From positions 3,720,001 through 3,784,000 of the forward strand of contig NZ_CP181167.1 in the NCBI RefSeq assembly GCF_047824785.1: a stretch of 64,000 bases of DNA. The letters run 5' to 3'. Numbering within the stretch: position 1 is the stretch's first letter; the number at the start of each line of letters is the position of its first letter. Positions 11,631 to 18,853 of this stretch are shown here, piece by piece. A model generated the notes under the pieces. That model ran no database searches. It was not told where the DNA came from and saw only the letters and a list, made by a program, of their open reading frames with translations. Source of the DNA: Nitrobacter sp039808345 (GTDB taxonomy: Bacteria; Pseudomonadota; Alphaproteobacteria; Rhizobiales; Xanthobacteraceae). A program made the position numbers and the translations under genes.

Positions 11631-13274
11631 TTATCGCGAGAACAGATCCGAGAAGAATCCCGGCAATCCGAAGTCAGGCGGCGGACGTGACGGCGCCTGC
11701 GATCGTCCCGCCTGCGCCGGCGAAAAGGCGCGGGATCCCGGCGGGCCGCTCGACTGCGCCTGCGAGCCGGATGAAACGGGTCGCGGCTTGTTCGGCTTCG
11801 CCGCGGAAGCTGCACCAGCGCCTTCCGGCGCCGCCGCGACCGGCGGATCGCCCTTGGCCGGCTCAAGGCCGACCGCGCGCCGCGGCCAGGCGAAGTCGTC
11901 GGCACGCCCGGCGGGCGCGGATAACGGTTCACCCCTCACCAGCGTTCGCGCCGCCAGCGCGTCGATGGCCGCGGGATGGCTGCCGGGACCGCCGAGCAAC
12001 CGATCCGTCCCGAACGAGGAAGCCACCAAAGGCACGATCGGTCCAGCCAGCGGACGTGGTGCCGGCTGCCCCGGTTGAACGTCGGTATCCGGCGTGCCGG
12101 GCTCGACGGGGATCGCGACCGGCCCCGACCGCGCCGCCATCACGCGCGTCACCTCGCGCTCGACGTAATGGGCGAGCTTGCGCGCGCCAGCCTTGGTGAA
12201 GAACACGCCGTCATATGAACGCAGACGGCGGATCTGGCCTTCGAAATCCGGTCCCTGCTGGATATAACGGCCAGCCTCGTCGACGAACCCATCCCAGATA
12301 TCGACGTAAGTAATTCCCGCCTTGTCCGCGGCGCCCCGATAAAGTGAGTTGAGGAACAGCATATCGGCGGTTGATTTTGTACCGCGCACGGCAGGCAGGG
12401 CAACCCAGAACACCGGAACGCCCTTTGACTTGAGCACGGTGATCATGTCGTCGATCTTCCTGCTGTAGAGTTCGACCCAGCGATCGCTGCGGAACTCGGC
12501 AACCCCGCCCGGCGAACGCGCGCTTTTCGTCCTGGCGGCGGCGGGCTGATCGGTGATCTCGTCCGGAGATTGTTCGGGATCAGCCGGCTTGCCGTCCGAG
12601 TCGGCAGCGGCTTCATCCGCCTTGCCGGTTTTGCTTGCCTTTTTCGTGTCCGCATCGGCCTTCTTGTCGTCCGTCTTGCCGCTCCTGTCCTTCTCCGGCG
12701 CTTCCCGAATCGACATGCGGTCTTGCAGGCCGAGCATGACCACGATGGCATCCGGATTTTCGGTGGCGAGAATGGCTTTCGCAGCGGCCACCCAATCCGC
12801 CGGATCACCCTTCGGCTGATAGCGGATGAGGCCGGAGACGGTCCTGTGTTTGCGGATCACGCCCATGTCGGACGTCTCGCTCAGAGCATCCTCCATGCCA
12901 TAGGCAAGCCAGTCGGCCATGGCGTCGCCGAGCACCAGCACATTGCGCTCAGACACGGTATCCCGCTTTTCAGGCGGCGGCGCGTGGGAGTAATTTTCGG
13001 CCGGCCGCTGTTGCTGCTGCTGTTGTGGCTGTCTCTGCGGCGACTGTTGAAAAGGCGCGAAGAAAGGATTGTCCGAGCCGAACCAGCCTCCGCCTCCGCC
13101 TCCGCCTCCGCCGCCCCCACCTCCGCCGCGACGCGCGGGGGCCGGACGGTCAAAACCGAAATCGAAAAGCTGCGCCGATGCAGGCGCCGCGACCAGCGTG
13201 GCGATAACGATCGCCAGCGCAATCCATGGTTCGCGTCGGGTCAGGCGGCGAAGCAGCGATCTAGGTCCGGACAT
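11631..13274 (-). CDS. DUF459 / SGNH-like periplasmic protein
   Basis: A 547-residue exported protein. A signal peptide (LTRREPWIALAIVIATLVAA then PASAQ) is followed by a run of 14 glycines (residues 50-63), a Gln-rich linker, and a DUF459/SGNH-hydrolase-like domain from about residue 110. The block-I motif reads GDAMADW (116-122), with Ala118 where the catalytic Ser of GDS would be, and the late DGVFFT block has Phe where the catalytic His usually stands. A Lys/Asp/Ser-rich insertion lies inside the domain, and a long Pro/Ala-rich tail of about 170 residues follows. I start at the ATG at 13274; the frame is open 26 codons further. It is possibly a non-catalytic or redirected SGNH fold acting at the cell wall or on exopolysaccharide. 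Confidence 0.75.
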   Translation of the reverse strand: MSGPRSLLRRLTRREPWIALAIVIATLVAAPASAQLFDFGFDRPAPARRGGGGGGGGGGGGGGWFGSDNPFFAPFQQSPQRQPQQQQQQRPAENYSHAPPPEKRDTVSERNVLVLGDAMADWLAYGMEDALSETSDMGVIRKHRTVSGLIRYQPKGDPADWVAAAKAILATENPDAIVVMLGLQDRMSIREAPEKDRSGKTDDKKADADTKKASKTGKADEAAADSDGKPADPEQSPDEITDQPAAARTKSARSPGGVAEFRSDRWVELYSRKIDDMITVLKSKGVPVFWVALPAVRGTKSTADMLFLNSLYRGAADKAGITYVDIWDGFVDEAGRYIQQGPDFEGQIRRLRSYDGVFFTKAGARKLAHYVEREVTRVMAARSGPVAIPVEPGTPDTDVQPGQPAPRPLAGPIVPLVASSFGTDRLLGGPGSHPAAIDALAARTLVRGEPLSAPAGRADDFAWPRRAVGLEPAKGDPPVAAAPEGAGAASAAKPNKPRPVSSGSQAQSSGPPGSRAFSPAQAGRSQAPSRPPPDFGLPGFFSDLFSR

Positions 13275-13443
13275 ACGCTCAATCGCAAGGGAAAGTCTCG
13301 CAATCTTATAATAGCGAAATCGGGCCGCAAGCGGGCGATTTTCCCGCCACAAGCGAACCTTCGACCTGCGGCTTCAAAAGTACGCGGCACGCCATTCTCT
13401 TCAACGTTGCTTTGATGCCCCCAAACCTCGATGGAGGCCGACC

Positions 13444-14883
13444 CTACCGACGCCGCAGACGTTCCAGCACGTCGGACGATGCGAAACCATCGGCAGGCGT
13501 CCCGACGGAAGCCTGGAAACCACGCAGCGCCTCCCGCGTCCGGCTGCCGATCTGACCATCGGGAGTTCCGCGATAGAAACCCTGCCGCGCCAGGAGTTGC
13601 TGCAACTCGAGCCGCTCGGCGCGCGACAGCACCCGCTCCTGCCGCGGCCACGGCTGCACGAAAGGTCCCCCGCCGCGCAACCGATCGGCAAAGTGGCCGA
13701 TCGCCAGCGCATAGGCTTCCGCCGGGTTGTACTTCATGAAGACCCGGAAGTTCTGCAACATCAGGAATCCCGGCCCCCCGGCGCCGGCGGGCGCGAGCAG
13801 ATAGGCGCGGTCGGCAGGATACGGAAAGCCCTTGTTGCCGGCGCGCCGGATGCCGAGTTGCTCCCATTGCGCGAGCGTCATCGCCCTGGCGCGGTCCGCC
13901 AGCATGTAGTTGAAGTTATCGGGCACGACCACCTCGTAACCCCAGGTCCTGCCGGCCTGCCAGCCGTCTTTCTTGAGGTTGTTGGCGGTGGATGCGATCA
14001 GGTCGGCCGGATTGTCGACCACGTCACGACGGCCATCGCCGTCACCGTCAACCGCGTAACGCTTGAAGGCCGTCGGCATGAACTGCGTCGGGCCGAACGC
14101 GCCCGCCCATGAGCCGCGCATCTGCTCCGGCCGCAGATCCCCCCGATTGAGAATCTCAAGCGCGGCCAGAAACTCGTCCCGGAAATACTTCTGGCGGCGA
14201 CCGACGCATGCCAGCGTCGCCGTCGATTGCAGCACGCTGCGGTCACCCATCTGCGTCGAATAGTTTGATTCGATGCCCCAGATCGCCGCGATCGCGTAAC
14301 GATCGACGCCATAGGCCTTCTCGGCGGCGTCGAACTGCGGCTTGTAGGTGGCGAGAATTTCGCGGCCGCGCGCAAGACGCGCATCCTTGACCAGAATATC
14401 GAGATAATCCCAGATCGCCTTGGTGAACTCCGGCTGCGAATCCATCAGGTCCATGATGCGGAGATCTGGCGACAGCCCCGCCGTGAAGCGCTCGAAGTTC
14501 TCGCGGGTGATGTGCCGCCGCGCCGCATCGGGCCACATGGCCGCGACGCAGTTCGGAAAATTCGCCGCCGCCTGACGAATCGCGGCGGAGGTCATCAGCG
14601 GATGACCGGACGCGCCATCCTCGCCGCTCCAGGCCGTCGCGGCCGAACTCGCCGGCCGTTTCGGCGGAGAGGGCGTCTGCTCCGATCCGCCGCGCGGCGC
14701 GAGCGAAGCATTTTGCCCGTCATTCGAGACCGAGCCGGTGAAGAGGTTGTCCAGAAAACCCTGAATGCCGTTGCCGTTCGATGCCTGCGCGCGCGCCTCG
14801 CCCGGCGGCGCAAGCACCGCAAGCGCCACGATGGCCGCCATTCCTGTTCCGCGTATCCATTCCTGCATCACTGCCGCAACCAT
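13444..14883 (-). CDS. lytic murein transglycosylase, MltB/SLT_2 type
   Basis: A periplasmic enzyme of about 479 residues that cleaves peptidoglycan to 1,6-anhydromuropeptides. After a signal peptide (hydrophobic AAIVALAVLAPP, cleavage near ARAQ) comes a short low-complexity linker, then the SLT_2 domain with the catalytic Glu in IWGIESNYS and the substrate block GSWAGAFGPTQFMP. The carboxy end is a peptidoglycan-binding domain (LLARQGFYRGTPDGQIGSRT type). The start is uncertain: ATG codons at 14955, 14913, 14898, 14883 and 14868 are all in frame, some created by a 15-bp tandem duplication. I prefer 14883 or 14868 for the signal peptide. Confidence 0.88.
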   Translation of the reverse strand: MVAAVMQEWIRGTGMAAIVALAVLAPPGEARAQASNGNGIQGFLDNLFTGSVSNDGQNASLAPRGGSEQTPSPPKRPASSAATAWSGEDGASGHPLMTSAAIRQAAANFPNCVAAMWPDAARRHITRENFERFTAGLSPDLRIMDLMDSQPEFTKAIWDYLDILVKDARLARGREILATYKPQFDAAEKAYGVDRYAIAAIWGIESNYSTQMGDRSVLQSTATLACVGRRQKYFRDEFLAALEILNRGDLRPEQMRGSWAGAFGPTQFMPTAFKRYAVDGDGDGRRDVVDNPADLIASTANNLKKDGWQAGRTWGYEVVVPDNFNYMLADRARAMTLAQWEQLGIRRAGNKGFPYPADRAYLLAPAGAGGPGFLMLQNFRVFMKYNPAEAYALAIGHFADRLRGGGPFVQPWPRQERVLSRAERLELQQLLARQGFYRGTPDGQIGSRTREALRGFQASVGTPADGFASSDVLERLRRR

Positions 14884-15338
14884 TTCCTGACCGTGCATGT
14901 CCTGACCGTGCATGTCGAGTATTGCGATCTCAGGAGGCCCTGTCACGGTTTCCATCGGCTTAACGGCGGGTCTTTATTCCCGCCTGAGGACAATCAGCCG
15001 CGGATCTCCGCATGACCGATCCATCATACTGACGGAACTTCGGCATCCGCAGGGCAAGAGCCCGACCGGGAACAAACGACCGGCATACATTCACCGTATC
15101 CGGCCCTTACGATTGCTTCACCAGAGCCATCCCACCGCGACCACATATCCGCCTTTGTTCCCGGCTGCAAAACCGGCTAACACCATCCTAGAACATGATC
15201 CGATCAAGTTGAATCGGATCATGTTCTAGGAATTATTGTCTGACCGCATTTTCTTGCGGCGAACCGGTATCCACTTCGCCGGAAAATGCTCTAACTGATC
15301 CGTTTCATCCCGCCCGCACAACAACCCACAGAATCGAT
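14884..15338. other. divergent intergenic region before galU
   Basis: It holds the galU and transglycosylase promoters, which I cannot place. A 15-bp tandem duplication (CTGACCGTGCATGTC at 14887-14901 and 14902-14916) overlaps the 5' end of the transglycosylase frame. The galU-proximal part is the repeat at 15188-15294. Confidence 0.5.
15188..15294. repeat. interspersed repeat with perfect palindromic end
   Basis: The left part is a near-perfect palindrome: CTAGAACATGATCCGAT (15188-15204) is repeated inverted up to CTAG at 15229. The right part is a B module in inverse orientation ending CGGAAAATGCTCTA. Confidence 0.85.
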
Positions 15339-16214
15339 ATGAAAATCCGCAAAGCCGTCTTTCCGGTCGCGGGCCTCGGCACCCGCGTTCTCCCCGCCAC
15401 CAAGGCGATGCCGAAGGAGATGCTCACGATCGTCGACCGCCCACTGATCCAGTACGTGTTCGACGAGGCCAGGGAAGCGGGCATCGAGCACTTCGTTTTC
15501 GTGACCGGCCGCAACAAGAATGCAATCGAGGATCACTTCGACCGCCAGTTCGAACTGGACGAAACACTGAAGACGCGCGGCAAGCAGACAGAGATAAACC
15601 TGCTGACGCAATTCCAGCCCGAGGCCGGCGCGGTGAGTTTTACCCGGCAACAGGCGCCGCTCGGGCTTGGCCACGCGGTATGGTGCGCGCGCGACATCGT
15701 GGGCCACGAGCCTTTCGCGGTGGTATTGCCGGACGAACTGGTGCTGAACACGCCGGGCTGCCTCAAGCAGATGATGCAGGCGGCTGCGAATCTGGGGCCG
15801 AAGTCCAACATTGTCGCGGTGGAAGCGGTGCCCGACGACATGACCCACAACTACGGCATCTGCGGTGTGGGCAAGCGCAGCGGCAGCACCTTCGAGATCG
15901 ACGGCATGGTGGAGAAGCCGCCGAAGGGTACCGCGCCCTCTAATCTTTCAATTACCGGACGCTACATCCTTCAGCCCGAGATCTTCGAGATTCTCGCAAA
16001 CCAGGAACGCGGCGCCGGCGGCGAAATCCAGCTCACCGACGCCATGATCGGCCTGTCGAAATCACAAGCCTTCCACGGCCTCGAATTCGCCGGCGAGCGC
16101 CACGATTGCGGCTCGCGCGCGGGCTTCCTGCGCGCCAATATCGCGTTCGGGATGGCGCGTCCCGATCTACGCGAAGGCTTGCGCGCAGAGATGAAGAAGT
16201 ATCTCGGGATGTGA
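15339..16214 (+). CDS. galU: UTP--glucose-1-phosphate uridylyltransferase
   Basis: A 291-residue nucleotidyltransferase that makes UDP-glucose for polysaccharides and glycolipids. The amino-terminal nucleotide-binding signature is present (FPVAGLGTRVLPATKAMPKE from residue 8), with VVLPDELVLN and the VEKPP block typical of bacterial GalU. Length fits the family. The ATG at 15339 is the only sensible start. The next gene begins 4 bases after its stop, so the two are probably co-transcribed. A repeat lies just upstream and may contribute to or displace the promoter. Confidence 0.96.
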   Translation: MKIRKAVFPVAGLGTRVLPATKAMPKEMLTIVDRPLIQYVFDEAREAGIEHFVFVTGRNKNAIEDHFDRQFELDETLKTRGKQTEINLLTQFQPEAGAVSFTRQQAPLGLGHAVWCARDIVGHEPFAVVLPDELVLNTPGCLKQMMQAAANLGPKSNIVAVEAVPDDMTHNYGICGVGKRSGSTFEIDGMVEKPPKGTAPSNLSITGRYILQPEIFEILANQERGAGGEIQLTDAMIGLSKSQAFHGLEFAGERHDCGSRAGFLRANIAFGMARPDLREGLRAEMKKYLGM

Positions 16215-16218
16215 CGCG

Positions 16219-16482
16219 GTGCCGAACTTTGATGCGTTGCGGGACTATCTGAAACAACAGACGCAGACCGAATTCGTGCTGAGCTTCGCGCAGATCGAAC
16301 AGATCATCGACGACGATCTGCCGCGCGCAGCGCAGCGCGCGTCGTGGTGGGATACGGCGCGCGCGCCCGAACAACGAATGCCGCAACGCGAAGCCTGCAT
16401 AGCGGCGGGTTATGTCGCGACGCGCCTTGTCGATGGCGTCCGATTCCGTCGCGCGGACGCAAAACGGCCGCGCTTCAGATAG
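16219..16482 (+). CDS. DUF7662-like small protein
   Basis: An 87-residue protein starting at a GTG four bases after the galU stop. The pattern is LRDYL, then LSFAQIEQII, then LPRAA, then WW, then AAGYVAT and VRFRR, which matches the small DUF7662-type domain found widely in bacteria; function is unknown. No signal peptide or membrane segment is seen. The tight spacing to galU suggests translational coupling, not a shared pathway. The domain match is from memory of the family pattern. Confidence 0.65.
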   Translation: MPNFDALRDYLKQQTQTEFVLSFAQIEQIIDDDLPRAAQRASWWDTARAPEQRMPQREACIAAGYVATRLVDGVRFRRADAKRPRFR

Positions 16483-16661
16483 CTGGAATCCGATGGGGGC
16501 TCCGACGCACGCCCGAATAGCCCTATATTTGACACGATGATCTTCGGAAAATCCGTCATCTGCAGAAAGTTGCAGCATCCCCCACCATGTCGATAATCCG
16601 ACGCTGGCTGGCGGCGGTGAGGCTGAGGGTTTGGGCCGCGAACTGCACAGAGGAAGATCAA

Positions 16662-17075
16662 ATGCGAGACAGCAAGGAAATCGCAGCCAAAATCACCAAG
16701 AGCGACAGCGAATGGCGCAAGGAACTGACGCCGATGCAATATGCGGTCCTGCGCGAAAAAGCGACCGAGCAGCCGTTCTCCGGCGAATACGAGCACGAGC
16801 GCCGCGCCGGCACCTATGTCTGCGCCGGCTGCGGGCAGGCGCTGTTCGAGTCCGGCGCCAAATTCGATTCGGGATGCGGCTGGCCGAGTTTCACCGTGCC
16901 CGCGGTCGAAAGCCACATCGATGAGGAGCAGGACACCAGCCACGGCATGATCCGCACCGAGGTGCTATGCTCAAGGTGCAACGGCCACCTCGGCCATGTC
17001 TTCAATGACGGTCCCGAGCCCACGGGTCTGCGTTACTGCATCAATTCGGCCGCCCTTAAGCTCGAGCCCAAATAA
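16662..17075 (+). CDS. msrB: peptide-methionine (R)-S-oxide reductase
   Basis: A 137-residue enzyme that repairs methionine-R-sulfoxide in proteins. All key residues are visible: zinc-binding Cys54, Cys57, Cys103 and Cys106; the SGCGWPSF block with Cys72; catalytic Cys126 in RYCIN; and HLGHVF. No signal peptide is seen, so it is cytoplasmic. I chose the ATG at 16662, which has GAGGAAG just upstream; the frame is open 25 codons further. The accessory graspetide island follows on its 3' side, separated by an interspersed repeat. Confidence 0.96.
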   Translation: MRDSKEIAAKITKSDSEWRKELTPMQYAVLREKATEQPFSGEYEHERRAGTYVCAGCGQALFESGAKFDSGCGWPSFTVPAVESHIDEEQDTSHGMIRTEVLCSRCNGHLGHVFNDGPEPTGLRYCINSAALKLEPK

Positions 17076-17112
17076 CAACGGCGGCCGCTGCTTTCGTCCT
17101 TTTCGCGCTATC

Positions 17113-17225
17113 GAGCATTTTCCGGCTATGTGGAATCCGGTTCGCGTGAAGAAATGCTCTCAACCAAAAACCAACGCGCATTCTGATCGCAAAACCGGTA
17201 TCCACTTTGCGGAATCACGCTCCTA
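17113..17225. repeat. interspersed repeat at the left edge of the island
   Basis: Begins CGAGCATTTTCCGGCTATGT, contains GAATCCGGTTCGCGTGAAGA, and ends with an inverted AACCGGTATCCACTTTGCGG arm and GCTCCTAG. Related copies lie at the right edge of the island (23521-23735, 23880-23931). Confidence 0.75.
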
Positions 17226-17376
17226 GCGGTTTCAACCCTGCGCGCCGTCAGCTTTCCCAGAAACGCCTCCCGTCCACCAATTCATCCACCAATTTACGGT
17301 GATTTTAATTCAGTATTTTATTCAACAGCGGACATGATCAGAATTCAGTTTGGCGACCTCCTCTCCGCCATGTCTC

Positions 17377-17390
17377 ATTGATATATCAAT
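17377..17390. promoter_or_regulatory. perfect 14-bp palindrome, candidate operator
   Basis: ATTGATATATCAAT is a perfect palindrome about 190 bases upstream of the precursor start, in the AT-rich part of the region. It is a plausible dimer site for the NarL-type regulator encoded at the other end of the island; this link is inference. Confidence 0.4.
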
Positions 17391-17580
17391 ACCATATCCG
17401 GTTTTTGTCCGATCTTCCCGACCTCCTTCCATACCCCTGATCGGGGGGTGGCACGCGCATTCATTCATGGCAAAACGTGCCCCTCTGCTTCGGCCAAGCG
17501 GGTTGGGGGCAACCAACCGGGTCGCCGCCGCGGAAGAGCTTGTCGTGCGTTCGCAAGAAATTTTCACAGGAGAAGATCGA

Positions 17581-17811
17581 ATGAGACAGCAGACCGGTAG
17601 CGAACCGTCCAGCCAGAATCTGGCGTTCGTGATGCTGAACGCCCGTCCGGTGGACATGGACGTGGCGAACGCTGAGTCGGAAGGATACTATGATCCGATG
17701 AGCCAGACCTGGATCGCTCCGCTCCACGCCCAGATCAGCAGCACCTACAGCACCCACCGGACGGCCGGCGGCGCGACCTCCAGCGACACCACCCATCGGC
17801 GGGACGACTGA
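17581..17811 (+). CDS. graspetide precursor peptide (ATP-grasp-modified RiPP)
   Basis: A 76-residue peptide with a good ribosome binding site (GGAGAAG), 63 bases before an ATP-grasp ligase gene. The leader carries LNARP (19-23) and YYDPMSQTW (36-44); a YDPxxQ element is characteristic of the putative ATP-grasp-modified RiPP family paired with SAV_5884-type ligases. The tail from residue 52 is a core candidate: rich in Ser and Thr, with acidic residues at Asp69, Asp75 and Asp76 as possible ring partners, and no Cys. The expected product is a peptide with side-chain ester or amide crosslinks. It lacks the PFFARFL leader box of microviridins, so the class is different. Core borders and ring pattern are not known. 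Confidence 0.8.
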   Translation: MRQQTGSEPSSQNLAFVMLNARPVDMDVANAESEGYYDPMSQTWIAPLHAQISSTYSTHRTAGGATSSDTTHRRDD

Positions 17812-17820
17812 GCCATCCAG

Positions 17821-17849
17821 CCACCGCGCGCGCTCGGCCGGCGCGGTGG
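17821..17849 (+). promoter_or_regulatory. hairpin between precursor and ligase genes
   Basis: CCACCGCGC (17821-17829) pairs with GCGCGGTGG (17841-17849) around an 11-base loop. No T-run follows, so it is not a full intrinsic terminator. It may stabilise the precursor mRNA or reduce downstream expression, as is usual between RiPP precursor and enzyme genes. Confidence 0.5.
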
Positions 17850-17874
17850 CCTCCCCGGCATCGCTGCGACCGCC

Positions 17875-18849
17875 ATGAGCGAAACCAGACCAATCCTCAT
17901 CGTCACGGCGAAGCTCGACACTCACGCGGATGCCGTCATCAGCGAGTTGAAGGCGCGCGGGCAGCCGTTCTTCCGCCTGAACACCGACGATTTCCACACC
18001 GAGTACAGGACCATGCTGCGGTCCGGCGACCGCAGCGTGATTTTCGAGGACATCTGGGGCCGCTCGGTTCGCTTTCCGCACGATGTCCACGCGATCTGGC
18101 ACCGCAAGCCGGTCGAATCGAACAATCCGCCGGGCGTGGAGCAGCGCGGCACCGCGGACATGATCCAGAGCGAGACGCTGGAGCTTCTCAACTCGCTGAG
18201 TTGCTTCCACGACCGGCCCTGGTACAACAACCCTGAGAGCAATCGGGTTTCGCAGCGCAAGTTCCCCCAGCTCTGCCTGGCGAGCGAGCTTGGCTTGCGG
18301 GTGCCGCGCACCCTGATCACCAACGATCCCGGAGAGGCCCGGCGCTTTGCGGCTCAGACCCAGGGCGGCGTCCTGTGCAAGGCGATGAAGGAGGCGGGCT
18401 ACTCGACCCCGAACGGATCCTATTTCATCTTCTCGCGCCGTGTCGGCAAGGATGAGTTCGATGCGCACGCCGACCGCATAGCGCTGTGCCCCACGCTGCT
18501 CCAGGAATACATCGAGAAAGCCTACGAGCTACGCGTCACCGTCGTCGGCGATGTGGTGTTCGCCTGTCGGCTGGATTCCCAGGCCGACGAAGCGGCCAGG
18601 ATCGACTGGCGGATGGTGACGCCGGACCGCATAGCCCACAGCATGGTGACGCTGGACAACAAGGTCGAGGCTGCACTCAAGGCGATGATGCGGCGCTTCG
18701 GCCTGCGCTTTGGCGCCTTCGACCTGATCGTGACGCCCGAGGGCGAGACCGTGTTCCTCGAACTCAATCCCAACGGCCAGTGGTACTGGATCGAGCTGAC
18801 CACCGGCGCGCCGATGGCGGCCGCCATGGCCGACCTCCTGCAGTCCTGA
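17875..18849 (+). CDS. ATP-grasp ribosomal peptide maturase (MvdC/MvdD family)
   Basis: A 324-residue ATP-grasp ligase expected to form ester or amide bonds between Ser/Thr/Lys and Asp/Glu side chains of the precursor. The amino part has ILIVTAKLDTHAD and the WHRKP motif (75-79), equivalent to the W-x-R-x-P of MvdC/MvdD. The ATP-grasp core ends with FLELNPNGQWYWIE, where Glu296, Asn298 and Asn300 are the likely Mg/ATP ligands. It follows the precursor by 63 bases and precedes the exporter by 4 bases, so the three are one operon. Closest in type to the SAV_5884-like ligases, not to microviridin-only enzymes. Family firm; product unknown. Confidence 0.9.
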   Translation: MSETRPILIVTAKLDTHADAVISELKARGQPFFRLNTDDFHTEYRTMLRSGDRSVIFEDIWGRSVRFPHDVHAIWHRKPVESNNPPGVEQRGTADMIQSETLELLNSLSCFHDRPWYNNPESNRVSQRKFPQLCLASELGLRVPRTLITNDPGEARRFAAQTQGGVLCKAMKEAGYSTPNGSYFIFSRRVGKDEFDAHADRIALCPTLLQEYIEKAYELRVTVVGDVVFACRLDSQADEAARIDWRMVTPDRIAHSMVTLDNKVEAALKAMMRRFGLRFGAFDLIVTPEGETVFLELNPNGQWYWIELTTGAPMAAAMADLLQS

Positions 18850-18853
18850 TCGC

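Larger units (their letters stand above)
17076..17580. other. island boundary and upstream region of the graspetide operon
   Basis: The first part is a repeat (17113-17225). From about 17290 to 17400 the sequence is markedly AT-rich for this genome and holds a perfect 14-bp palindrome, so it likely carries the operon promoter. GGAGAAG at 17568-17574 is the precursor's ribosome binding site. A frame open from 17350 to the precursor stop lacks coding character before 17581. Confidence 0.5.

Noticed and set aside
17350..17580. Amino-terminal extension of the precursor frame (77 more codons)
   Set aside because: The extension includes the AT-rich promoter region and the GGAGAAG ribosome site, and it lacks any RiPP leader character; the ATG at 17581 is better placed.
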